Part shown: one piece after another, positions 48,375 to 60,800 of the stretch | How positions within the stretch are numbered: the first letter of the stretch is position 1 | Layout of the letters: every line of letters starts with the position of its first letter | Source of the DNA: Numida meleagris | Taxonomy: Eukaryota; Chordata; Aves; Galliformes; Numididae | Direction of reading: 5' to 3' | Length of the DNA: 64,000 nucleotides | NCBI RefSeq assembly: GCF_002078875.1 | Contig: NC_034410.1 | Coordinates: 38,874,797-38,938,796, forward strand | Made by a program: the position numbers and the translations under genes | The notes under the pieces: generated by a model | What the model was told of the DNA's origin: nothing | The model's input: the letters and a program-made list of their open reading frames with translations, nothing else | Database searches by the model: none

Positions 48375-49379
48375 AGTCCTTTACTGGCAAGCAGATGAAT
48401 GAAAAAGGGCTTGTTCATGGCAAGCCTTGTGCTAATGGTAACATGCCAACGTGTGTCTGGTTTTGGACTGTGTCCGGTGACTGGTTACTGACTGCAAACC
48501 AGAGCTTTTGCTGGCATTTTTCTGTGTCTGACATCCAATTTGGACCTGTACTGCAGAGGGAAACAGTAGTAAGCTAGTAACAGAGTGCCAGATAGTAAGA
48601 GGATGACAAGTCTTTTCCAGTCTTGTGTGAATGTTACTGAATGAGCAGTCAGTGCGCTAGGGGCCAGTGAGCCAGCAAATATGTTCAGCTTTCCCACAAA
48701 ATAGTCTTCAGAATAGTAGGAGGTGTGATTATGGGGGGGGAGCACTGGCAAGCTCCAGCGAGCGGAGCCAGGCAGGGGAGACGAGCTGTGGGCTGAGGCC
48801 GAGCCGTACTGTGCCACCACAGCTCTGAGCCCAACTGCAGCTCCCACTGAGGGCAGGAGGCTGCCAGCACGTTTCCTGTGGGGAAAAGGGAATGAGGGGC
48901 AGAGGGAAGTGCCAGGAGGGCACAGCCTATGGGGTGGATGCAGAGGAGCGTAGACAAGGGGCATTGCGGGCAGGGTGGTAGTGGTAGTGGGGACAGCAGC
49001 AGGTTGCATGTATCTCAGCTGCTTGCAGCTGGTCTGAGCACGGTGAGAGTGGGACCTCTGAGTTGAGTGGTCTGACATTCGCCCCTCTTATATTAGCTGT
49101 ATTATTTACCAATTTCAGAAATGATTCAGTAGGGGATAACTAGCGCTCTGAGATCATGATGGGTCTTGTCAGCTTTCCGGAGAGTGCAGCAATTACGGTG
49201 TGAATAGAGGTGAGTGTGATGGACAGGCTGGGCGGCTGCTCTCTCTAACCTGAGCATTAGTCCTCTTGTGTTTGTGCACACCTCTTCTCTGTGAGAAGCT
49301 TCCATGACAGCGAGGGTCCTATTGGCAAAAACAGCTTAACAGGCAAAATGGAGCGGGATAGATGTTCTTCTGGTTGTTG

Positions 49380-49400
49380 TTTTTTTTTTTTTTTTTTTTT
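49380..49400. repeat. Poly-T tract
   Basis: Twenty-one uninterrupted T residues. Confidence 0.9.
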
Positions 49401-50496
49401 AATTAAATAAGACAAAACACACTGTAAAAGAAGTCTGATTTGCATGAAAATGTGTATGCATTCGTAGTAGTTCTTAATGTTAAAGTGGGAAATTACTTTC
49501 TTTCAACTCAGTGCCCTGTATATGTGATTTCCAGAATTATTTGGTTCTTTGTAACTTTCGGTAAGTTTCTATTGCAAAATGGTACCTCTGAATTCCTTGT
49601 GAAACACTCAGGCACTTTGTAACCCAGTAGATAAAGACATTGCCTTTTATAGGGAAGTACTTTTTATTCAAATCCATTGGCAGCTTTTCGATACATTCCT
49701 CTTTTTTTCCCCTGTCAAATGCATTATTATGGGTTTAACAATGAATGCTATCATTAGGAAATACCATGCATTTAATAGCTGTAATTTAAAAGTTTTATTC
49801 CATGAGCAGAAGCGTGTGTGTGTAAAAGCCAGTTTTCGTTGGATTTTTAAATGCAGCTAAATCTTGGAAGGAATTGGCAAATATCCTTTGTTTAAACTTA
49901 ACAATGCTTGCATTTGATATTTTCAGAATTAATTTTGTAGCAAATTTCATTACAGCGCTGTTGTGTTCTGGGCACAATAGGGCAGCTCACTTGCGGCTAA
50001 ATTAATATCTGTGGTTTAATAGCAGTTTGACTTGCCTAGGCAATAAACTATCTCCCGTAACTGGTGGTGCTATCAAGATAAAACCTGCTAAGCTAATTCT
50101 CTAAGAAATCCCTGTGTCTGTGATGAGAAGAATTAACCCTGAAGAATTACTGTCTGCAAAGCATGACGTCTTTATGAATTTTACGATAATGGTGGTAACT
50201 AACACTGAGGGCTTTGCTGGAGTACACCCTTTCCCAAAGCACTGTCTGAATTCTTCTTGGAAGTTCTTTAGGATCAGAAACTGACTATAGCCTTACTGCA
50301 CTTTAGCTTGCTCTGTTCTAACAAAAGGCATGATTTTAAAATGACTTAAGGAATTTGATTGAATACCCTGTGTGGATACACTTAATTCAGTTAAACCTAA
50401 CTAATACAAATTTAATATGCACGAGTAATTTATAGGTATCAGCTAAGCTAACAGAATAAGTTTTTAACTGTTTACCTAAATCAGTTTTTAAACAGA

Positions 50497-50800
50497 CATG
50501 GAGAAACTTTCATATAGTGAAAGACTGAGAAGATTGGGACTGTTTACCTTGGAAAGCAGATTAATCAGAAGAATCAAAAGTGAAATGGTAAAAGGTTACA
50601 GACAGCGAAAGCATAGGCTTACTGAGTACGAAATTCTACCATCAGGGGAGAACAAGGAGCATGCAGTGAAGCTGAAAAGTGACAAATTCAAAAGTAGGTA
50701 AAAAGAAGTGCTCTGCCATGCAGTGAACTAGTTGCTCATGGAACTCATTGTCAGTAGATATATGTCTCTGAGGCCAAGAGCTTAACAGGGCTCCAGGGGA
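50497..50800 (+). mobile_element. Ancient CR1-type LINE 3' region (sense)
   Basis: 'gagaaactttcatatagtga', 'aagactgagaagattgggac', 'tgtttaccttggaaagcaga', then 'gaaaagtgacaaattcaaaa', 'gcagtgaactagttgctcat' and 'ggaactcattgtcagtagat' followed by 'gaggccaagagcttaacagg' keep the order of an old CR1 3' region. The preserved 67-codon frame at 50498-50701 is a leftover of the LINE, not a host exon. Confidence 0.78.
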
Positions 50801-51712
50801 ACAAATTCATATGCAGGGTAGGTTTAGTTTTGACTGGAGGATGAGGTTTGAGTGAAGGAAAAGGAAAGAGCACTGCAGCTTGGTGGTACAAGAGCTGATG
50901 AAAGCTCAACACTAATGAATATAGGCATGTCTTATATATATTTATATAACAGGAGTGTCCAATTACAATGGCAGGAATTACAAAACAAAAAGAATGGTTG
51001 GAGGGATAAATGTACATTTGGTTCAAGGTGGTCTACTATCAGTGAGGACTCTTTTCCTGATTCTTTCTTTCCTCTGTTCAGCTTCTTGTGTAATCTTTTG
51101 GTTGTAGGATTTTGGCTGGATAGATCTTCTGTAGCAAATTCTAGTTCCTGTACAAATCACTACTGTGTGCACATTTCTTTCCAGAAGGTCATCAGATCTG
51201 GTTATGCCTTTAAAACTAAGGCAAATGCTTTTGCAATCTCATTAGGAGTTTCAATTGCTACATTTCACTGCTTCTAAGAAGCAAATGTCACAAATTTGTC
51301 TGCTGAGGTGACAACTTCTCCCACGCACTTGGATGATGGAAAGTAATTTTGTCTGGTTACCAGCATACGAAATAGGAAAGGCTTTGGAATACAGTGTTTC
51401 CTAATGCTTGGTCCTTGGGAAAGGAAGACTGTCAAGATGATTTGTTGATATTCACAGCTGCAAAAAAAATGAACTGTGGTCCCATTGTAATTAGCCATAG
51501 GGAAGCAGCGCAGAGAGAGGAGGAAAACAAAGATGTCCGATTCTCATCCTCCTGCTCCCTGGTGACTCTAGTCTCTTAGACATACGAAGACACCTCTTGG
51601 ATGCAGTTTAAAGCTCTTGGACACAGAGCTTAACGGGGGCTATATTTCACTGATCAAGACTGGGGAGCCTGTAATCAGGTTCCTGAGGCAGAGCGCTGTC
51701 ACCAGCACTTAG
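50801..51712. other. Sequence without a supported gene
   Basis: The 141-codon + frame at 50852-51277 has no recognisable domain and lies right after an old LINE. No other structure was seen. Confidence 0.5.
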
Positions 51713-51795
51713 AAACATGGAATCATTTAGGTTGGAACAGGCCGTTATATTGAGTCCAGCCATCAACCTAACGCTGCCAGGTCCACCACTAGACC
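51713..51795 (-). mobile_element. CR1 LINE 3'-end fragment (antisense)
   Basis: 'acatggaatcatttaggttg', 'tgagtccagccatcaaccta' and 'acgctgccaggtccaccact' form a reversed CR1 terminus. Confidence 0.9.
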
Positions 51796-51809
51796 ATCGA
51801 ATCAGGGAA

Positions 51810-51872
51810 TAGAATCATATAATCATTTAGTATGAGAAAAGATCCTTAAGATCATCAAGATCTTTTCTGCCT
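51810..51872 (-). mobile_element. Second CR1 3'-end fragment in tandem (antisense)
   Basis: 'agaatcatataatcatttag' and 'agatccttaagatcatcaag' repeat the terminus of the preceding CR1 copy about 100 bp further on, in the same orientation. It is either an independent insertion or a local duplication. Confidence 0.82.
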
Positions 51873-54800
51873 ATCTCATTTAAGCTTGGAGAGCTGTGTG
51901 CTGCAGAGAAGAGAGCTCTGGAAAGTGACTTACTTTTCTTGTGAGTTTTTACCTTTTGTTGCTTACTGCTCTTCAGCATCCCTAAAGTTATCTGTGCTGC
52001 CTCTTGGCTCTCCTTAGTTGGCAACTAGTGCTTTGTTATCAGTGGAAGAAGCCTAACCATCTCCCTAGGTAGGTCACTGGGTTGCCCTGGGAACCAGCTG
52101 CAACCTGGATCATCACGTTGCTGCCACACGCTGCATATTGTGGCAGCTCTAAGATGTGTCCAGTATACTTTTTCTTTGGTCTCGCGTGCCCAGCTAACCC
52201 TGTCAAGTTGTTTGATTCACACACCAGTTCCCTCACTGTTTGCTGTTTGTGATGGAATGAGGTCACAAGTTAAGTCTAAGGCCATTTAATCATTCACTTT
52301 GTCCCTGTGATCTACCCTCACGTCCTGCCTTCCTTAGTTGTGCCTACAGTATCAATTGACTAATTGTGCTATAGTGGAAGGACATGCCATGCAAATCTGC
52401 CATTGCTCATTACTGTGGCCTGGTTTGCACGCCAAGCTATCTGACTGTCACTCCTGTAAGCTACATACTCCATAGGGGTACAGTCTGTTGGCAGTCATGC
52501 TATCAGATTTAGAGACTGAAAACTATTTTCTGTTTACAAAGGATGAGTTGCTATTTGTTGTTGTTATTATTCTGTTGTTCACCACTAGTATAAGTGAGAA
52601 GTAGGCATAAGACGAGTCAAGCTTTCCTTTTTGCCTACTTCTTCCCCTGACATTTCTGCTAGTCCCTCCATGTGGATCTGGAGAACACAGCTTTTTTGCA
52701 AGGAGCAAACTGGTGGTAGAGTGATGGGTAGATGCAGGAAGGAGAGGTGTTCAGAAGAATTTTCCAGAATATTTCATTTGAAACATTTCAAATTTGATCT
52801 GATTTCAGTAAGCTGCAGTAAACACTGATCATGGGCCCCTCAGTGGACTGAAGGGTAGCCTGTTACTTGAAGATATTCACTGCAGAAAAACCTGCTAACC
52901 GTGCACTTCTGCAGTTAGTGGTGTGGGGCCAAGACATGGAAAACTAAGGAAGTCCCAACAGAAGATGGTGTGCATCATTTACCTTAGGTCCTCAGCAAAC
53001 CTTACCTTAGGTCCTTTGCTAGCAACCTATGTATTTAAAAAGCTGAGCTAGCTCTGGAGAGATGTCTGGACCATGCTTCTGGAAGCTCTTGTTTCCCAAC
53101 TGGCAGCAGTGTGGCTGCAGCACAGAGTGCACTTCCTTTGGGAGCCCTGGTGGCTGGGACATGCAGGCACACCTGGTGGTTTCATGGATGTTTGTTTTTG
53201 TTCAGCCCCTGTAGGAAGACACCTCCCTCCCAAAGCAGCAGCCTGCAGACTGTCCCAACGATATGGTGGTGGCGGGTTTTAAAATTTGTTTCAGTTTGTT
53301 AAAATATTGCTTCAATGTAAAGGAAAACACAAGCAAATAGAACTGAGTTCCTGGTGGACGTGAACTGCTGTCTTCTGGCTGGTTCCAAAGGGAAGCCTGC
53401 ACTGGAAACAACTTCTTCTGCTTAAGAGATACAGCAGTGTGTATCTCTTCCCAGCTGGCACTCTCTGTAGCTCGTGTTTATGGCTCTTCCCGGTGGAAGT
53501 ACAGCTCTCTAGAGGATGCCTGGCTAATAGCACCGTCTAATGGAAGGGCTTGTGCGCTGGATGGTGCTGAGAACGGAAGCATGAGTCTTACAGCTTGCAT
53601 TAAAAAGTCAGGCTCTGTAACTAAAAGCTGTAATGATTCATTTCCTTCGTGGATGGACTGTAGAGAGGCATGAATAACAGTGAGTGGGTCTAGGATGCTG
53701 GTAATACCAATATAAAACAAAGCTGTGCTAGTAAATGAACACTAAAAAATATTAGTGAAGAAATAAAAAAGAAGTTTTATAGGAATATCAACGGCAGTTC
53801 TAAGATAAGTAACATTACAGTGGGATAAGACTTCGGTGCACCTATATGAATACAGTTTTTTAAAGGGAGTGATAATTACAGAAAAACCCTTTTTGGATAC
53901 TTTCCTACTGCACTTTTTTGAAATATTGTATTTGCACTAAAATATACTGTAATATGAGTGTATGTCTTGTATTTAGATCTGATGTTATGATGGCTATAAT
54001 ATAACCTGTTTAGAATAATATGCAATTGGACTCCGTTAATTTTGTGCTAGCCTAAAATTTCTGCTGTAGCAAGGTTCTTTTTATGTAAATACAGAAGTTG
54101 GGATTGTAAAGTAAATCATTTCCATTCCATATCCAGCGACTGAACTATATTTCTTTTTGACACATTTGCAAAATGTGTTACACAGGATTAGTAAAAAAAT
54201 CCCTCACTAGAGCTTTTATATTTAATTTCACACTGCTGTGCTAACCGAATGAGGCAGTACTACGATAGAAATACAATATTTCCTTTGTTTGGAGAGGAGG
54301 AGGATGTTACCTATGATTTGCTTACTACTGGTTATTGGTTGTTATTGGGAACGCTAACATTTTGAAGCTAAAATTAATAAAGTTGAGATCCATTAAGCAG
54401 AAAAAAAATTCAAAAGAGAAAAATGTGTGTTCCTGTGAAAAATTCCTTTGTAGGTAATAGCATAGCGGTGTGTCATTTTTTAGCTACTGCAATGTAAACT
54501 AGGTAATTGGAAAATGCCTGCGCTTTCCAACTCCCTAGGATGCTAATAAGCATACTTCTGATACAAGCTCTGCATGCACTGGTTTTACCAGCTCAGCTCG
54601 CTGCTGGTGTGATACTGGTGCTGTCAAATCCCAGGCCATATTAATACAATTAGATAATACCTTTGCAAATATAACCCTTGTCTGTTAGGGAATAGTCCAG
54701 GCTCAGGATCTTCTTCACCATCAAAGTGGCCAATTAATACTTTTATTACTTAGAATTGAAAATGACAATCAGTGAGAATCATTTCTAAAACTTGACCAGT

Positions 54801-57800
54801 GTAGTGTCTCCCTGCTTACCTGCTCAAGGTGCTGTAATTGCAACTGGGTTTATGCTGTTTGGTCAGAATGGGATTTGGAACTTAACGATGCATATGGTTA
54901 ACTCGTTTGCGGGACTTGGCAAACAGACACAAGTAGGTTATTTCTCTGATAGGAACTTGATCCAAGGATTTGAGTGAAGTATTACCTCCTCTGAAATCGG
55001 GTACTTGAGTAAAACATTTCAAGGGCCTGCTTAGCAGTTCAGCTGTGCTACAATGGCAATTAACATCTGTGTAAATAAACTTTCTATTTTAAAGGTCATT
55101 AATTTTCTTTACAGGGTACTGCTCAGAGAGCGTGCTACTAAAATAATTGGGAGCAAGCGGTATTGATTTATGATGGAGAATAAAAAAGGCTGAAAATGTA
55201 AAGATAAGCTAAGTGATGACTAGGAAAGAGTGTGATGGAAGTTTTCTTCTTTGCATTTCTGTTTGTGTTGTGTATCTGGGTGAAGTTCTTGGGTTTTTGT
55301 TGCAAGAAAGTCAAATTATATGCTCTGCCGCTCCTTTCTTGTCTTAAAGCTTGTCTACTTCAATTATCTGTTTTTTAAAAAACATGAGTAGGAATACAGT
55401 TCTTTACCTGGAGAAATATTTTACCCTACAGACAGACGAAGTGGGCCAGTTCTGCTTTAGTACTTGTTGGTGTGAAGGCTGGTTGTCTGGGGATGCAGCT
55501 CCAGTAACGTAGCTGTGCTACTGTATTGTTGTTGGTACCATGGAGCTTTTCTTCCACACAGACTCTGCCTTGCAATGATGTCACACAACTATAGCATGAG
55601 ATTGCTTTTTTGTTCTGATGGAAAATGTTCTTAGTTCTATCTCTTTTTTTATGCCAGTTCTAGTTCAGATTAATTCAGTTTGCCTGCATGGGAGTTAGTG
55701 CTTTTACGGCTGTATAAGGGGCAGACTGCATTTTATTAACCTTATGAAGACTATGCTAATGTGAACGAGGGTTTGTAGGACTGAAGCATTTCTCACTGAT
55801 GAGATTGATTCAGCAGTAATTCCTCTTACGGATCTGTTTTGGATTTGGCTTCTTCAGTTGGCAGCACAATTAGTTCTGCAGCATCTGGAAAGCGGTTGTA
55901 CATCATACACAACCATCATAAGAATCCCTATTATAGTGTATTATTTATTTGTAGCAGTGCCCACTATTTACCAGGGCTTTCCAAAATGTGAGAAGATCTT
56001 TACTCTGAGGTAATCACAATCTACATAATCAGTAGCTTACCAAAATTTAGGAACTAGCCATTTTTGCCAACTGGATCCACAGAGAATATTTGATGGCGTG
56101 GCTCATAGTACATTAATTAAGAATTGCTGATAAGAATCCAACAGTGTAAGTAGCAAAATTAATGGAAGGGCAAGCAGTGGAGCTTCTTGCAGTATTTCAG
56201 TGTTATAAAATTCCGTTGCTAAATTACGAGAGTGTGCTTTACCAGACTTCCAACTTGTTACTGATCCAAAATTGAGTGTTGCTGATTAAACACTATGGGA
56301 CAGTGTCATCTTTGTGACAAAACCACGTGATGAGCTGTGCAGGAGAAAGCAACATTTTTTTTGGCAATTAAAAAATAGGTATGTGTTTGAACCTGTGCTG
56401 AAGCTGAAGTGTGAGAGATGCAGCGTGAAACTGGTTGCAAGTAGAAAAGAAAACTGAGTAGAGCTTCATGAAAAATGGGCAGAGGACTCCAGCATCTGTC
56501 TCCTCTGCCTTTGCTCTCAGTTGTCTTTGTGAGGCTGAGGCTGCATCTGTATGCGTGCAGATGTACTCCGTGCAGTGAGGCTGAGGTCCTTAATCTGGCA
56601 CTCCCAAGCAGCAACAATAGTTACTAAATTTGCATCACCTAGAAACTGTTTGGTGCTCCGTTTTGTAAGAAATAATTTCACATAGGAAACATGCCTTTAG
56701 TGTTTTGCTGTATAACAAATATTTTGCAGTACATGGGGTTTCCTTTCACTTTTTAAGTGTGGAAGAGTTTAAAGCATCCTGTGCAGTGCATCTTCTGCTG
56801 GATTCGTTTTAGTTTTGCCTAAGATATTTCTGTGAACAAATGTGAATTCTCTTTCTCTTAAGACTTTGAGTGACAGAAATCATCTGTTTGGATGTTTTTA
56901 TTCCTGTTTAATTGATAACCAAGACCGAATCCCAGCGTTTAAGAAGTCTGACTTGCCTCGCTAGTAAACTCTATTCACACATTAAACTCTGAAGCATAGA
57001 GTGCACTGAGAAACAAATTCCTGACCCGTAATAAAAGTGACAACCTGTACCTTCTGCTAGTAGCTGTAAGTACAGCCTCTTTAATCACCGTCTAATTGAG
57101 GCTTTGGTATTAGAAGGGAAGAGGAGACTGTTAGAGCCTGAAGGGATAGTTTGTCTTAAAATGCCACGAAAACTTCCAGAGCACCCTAGTACACAGAGTA
57201 AAGAGAGTTACGTTCACTGGTTGGGTAGTGAAATTCAGCAATTCTGCTAGACGTAGCAGTTCCAGTTGTGCATCTGGATTCCAGCGATGAGTATGGCTTA
57301 GGACTGATAAATGATGTATGAATGACTTCTGCTTTGTAGCTTGTGGAGGAATCCTTTCCCGAACTTTTTCTTATTCCCTGCCCACCACCTTTCTTTAACA
57401 GAAGTTTGTAAGTGTAACGGAATCCCTTGACTCCTAAAACTGACGGAGTAAAGGTAGAAAGTTGATAGTGAGATCATAAGTAGGCAGGAATGAGCCTAAG
57501 CCTTTTTCCTTTTCTTTTCTTTTTTTTTTTTTTTTTAAATTTTACTATATGTATCTCTAAAGGGCATGTGTACTGGAAAATTCTTGCTATTCTCCCATAG
57601 GTACATGCTCTCTGTTCTCACAATGTTCTTTCCTGTTCCATGCCCAAATGCAGTAGTGCTTTCTACTGCAAAAAACTACTGGTCTCCAAATCTTGCTCTT
57701 AGTAATATGGACGGCAATCAAATTCAGAAGCAGGGGAAAAACAAGTTTTGTTTCTGCAGTGGTCTTGTCTGAGGAGTTCTAGACTGTGACACTTTGAGAA

Positions 57801-60800
57801 TCTGAGTGCACCAGTGGCTGGTTCTGTTAACAAATTTTGCATATGGCCATTGCCCTCCATCTACCACAAAGGGAACTAAAGCCCATGTAAGCAGCTTCAA
57901 AGCTAACAAAGGGATCCCTGAAAAAAAAGTTTTAGGAATCAGAAGAGAGTTGCAGAGCGGAAGCTGAGAACTTTGTTGGATAAATGTGACCCAGAAAAAT
58001 ACCTGGTCATTAAAAGAAGAATCAATGATATGGGCTGAAGTCAATGCAACTATCTTAGAAATGCACCTGTGCACAGAAGTGTGCATGAGGAAATCATTGC
58101 AGCTGTGGACAAAATTCAAATGATTCCCTGTGCACCAGAGGTAAGGGTTCTGCAGGACTCCTTATGCTTGCATGCCAGCTACGTGACGTGCTTCACTCTA
58201 GACTGGGAGCTGTGATAAGTAATCACGCAGCTGCTTCTGGTTGTTCTGCTGCAATCACTGAGGTTTAGATTGCAACTAAGCATTATTCTAGCAAGGCTTA
58301 ATGTTGAAAGACAGGTATTTCCAACCTCGGCAGCCTGAGTACCAGCATTCCTGTTTGAAGAGGATTAAGTCTGTGCATGTGAGAATTTTATTTATGGTCT
58401 TTGTCTGAAGTATTGCGTCCTTTGCTCTGTCTTCACATGTGTTTCAGGGCTGAAGGATGTATTTGGGAGGGTGAGAGTGGCTCCCGTTGCTCATGACCAA
58501 ACCACAGGAAATACACACAGCAGGAAACACAGTGGAATTACGGGGGAGACACTTTTGTAAAACACACTTGGGTTTGGATTTGAAGTGTAGCAGCCCTGTG
58601 CCAAATGGGAGATTGTGCTTGTGGCATGCCTGTGTGGTTCAGGCTTGGTGGAACAAAGGGGGCCTTAGTGCAGGGTAGGAGGGCTTGGGGGCAGTTAATG
58701 CAGGGTAACTGTACTATGCTCTTTTCCCAGTAGACAAACCCTAAAGAAATATATGTTTCAGCCATCAGGCCAACAGAGACTCTCTTTGCTTGGATTCCTC
58801 CTTATATTGCAAACCCTTTGTAAATATTTCCTTTGGCTTAAAATGCAACACTTCATGATCTTAGAATCTTTTTTTTCCCACTCATAATTTAAATGGACTC
58901 TTTTTTTATAGCTTAAATGGAACCAGTCATGATGCTGACTTGCTTGCTTGTTTTGTATAGGGTATTCTGTAGGAAACTTTTCTTCATCAAGGCATGTTAA
59001 TTTTCTAATTTTCTTTCTTTTGGAATCAGATATTTTTTTTTTAAATCGCAGAGGATAGAGCAGAATAAGTTCTCTTGAAGCCCTGGTAGACTTGATGAGC
59101 AGTTTTTCTTCTTAATCCTCAGAGCCATGGTGCCACTTTTCCCCCGCCTTCATGATTTCTGTCCCCACTTGGCCTGCTGCATAACAAAAAGGAGCTTGAA
59201 GGATGCTGTAAGTTATATTGGCATGCGTGCTCCCCTGAGAGATAATGTGCTGCTTCATCCAAGTCCCAGGGTACCCTGACACCCATCTGCCAGGGAACTC
59301 CTCATCTGCCTAATGTGGGATTAGATGCTGTATGAAGCACTTGCTTTTTCTTCCTTTTTAATACATTTTCTGAATACTGAATATCCCCTTCTACACCCAC
59401 ATAGCTTACCTCTTTCATGTTGTTTTATAATAAGTATCCGTTATTAGCATAATAACTGCTCAAAGTGACATCTTACATTGTATTGTCAAAGATCCATGTA
59501 TTAATATTTCCACAGTTCTGATGCTATGATACACTGTAGTACTGTAATTTTACCAGAGATTATTATTTTTATGTCAAAGATCTGCCTATTTCATTTACAT
59601 ACTGCACAGTGACACCAAAGCAGTAGCTTGATAGTGGGCTGTTACGAATCTTCTGTAAAGTAACGTGTCAAAAAAAGTATGTAAAAGCATACCAAACCTC
59701 CGGGTGCTTTGACTGCTCCTTGAATCGCTTGGAAGAGGCAAATGAGGTGATTCAGTCATGCACCATTTCTCTGTTACGTACGTTATTTGTTTATCGGGAA
59801 ATTGTTTGGGCCTGTCTTATATCCTGTCCTCTGAGCAACCCGAGCTGGCGAAGGCCGGCACATCGGTCTTAACTCTATTTTATTGTTTATCAGAAAGCCT
59901 TTGTATAAAGATTAACCGTGTTTGCTCTCTGTTTGCTATTATTTCCCCACTGTTCACTAAGTACCCCAAGCAGCCTGATAAGATGACTGAAAGGTTGTCT
60001 GGTTTCATTGTTACTCCTCTCAGGATCTCTTGTATCCTCTGGCGAAATGTTATCTTGTACTTTGTTCGAGTAATAGTCCTCAGTGATTCAAAACAGGTAT
60101 TCTTTTGTCTCCTTCCCTCACAATGCACGTAGGGAGACTGTTTGTTCTCTGTCACCAGCTCGCTGCTGCTAACAAAAGCGCTGGATCAGAAGGACGGCTG
60201 CCTCTACTCCGCTATCGATAGATCGCCCTCCTCCTCCTGCATGAAGATAAGTGGGGCGAGTGGGATGCCTGAAGCAGCAAACCATCTTGACTCTTTCCTT
60301 ACTCTGTGGGCTACAGGCTGCCTTTTCTCTCCTGTTACCAGTCATGTTCCAGTGCACGTCTGGAGAGGAGAACGGTGGTATACACACACATACACAGTTG
60401 TAAGGTGTCCTTGCTGAAGAGCCCAAGGTCCAAGCCAGAGTCCATAAAATTAGTTTGAAAACATTTCCTTGAGGTGGTTATTTTCTTTGAGAACGGCATA
60501 CCTATAAAGTTTGTGTGGGTAAAAGTGCTAAATCCATGCTCTCTATTTACATGTACAATTTTGAATCTAGGAAAGCATTTTATTAAGTCACCCCGTTATT
60601 AGCATTCATTGCTTCTTGAAAATGATCTAACTGCTTTCACGTTTTTCAATATGCTTCCTGGATTTTGGATGACAGTATAATGAACACTGAATCACTGGAA
60701 AATGCCATTTTAGCCTTCATTGCGTCTTCAGGGGAGTAGGGAGGTGGGGCTTGGGAGAGAAGGTTTTTTTTTTCTTTCTTTCTTTTTTTTTCTGGGAAAC

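Larger units (their letters stand above)
45071..50496. other. Probable intron 1, second part; no exon supported
   Basis: Contains poly-A/T runs at 46263, 46962 and 49380 and the 32-base C tract at 48343. The 141-codon minus frame at 45323-45748, the 152-codon + frame at 47819-48277 and the 197-codon minus frame at 48485-49078 lack recognisable domains; 48750-49060 is locally GC-rich and purine-biased, which explains the long minus frame. 49730-50300 is moderately complex unique sequence that could be conserved non-coding DNA. Confidence 0.5.

Noticed and set aside
48485..49078. 197-codon minus-strand frame
   Set aside because: Local purine bias and raised GC explain its length. It has no domain or conserved motif that I can see, and its start and end show no exon structure.
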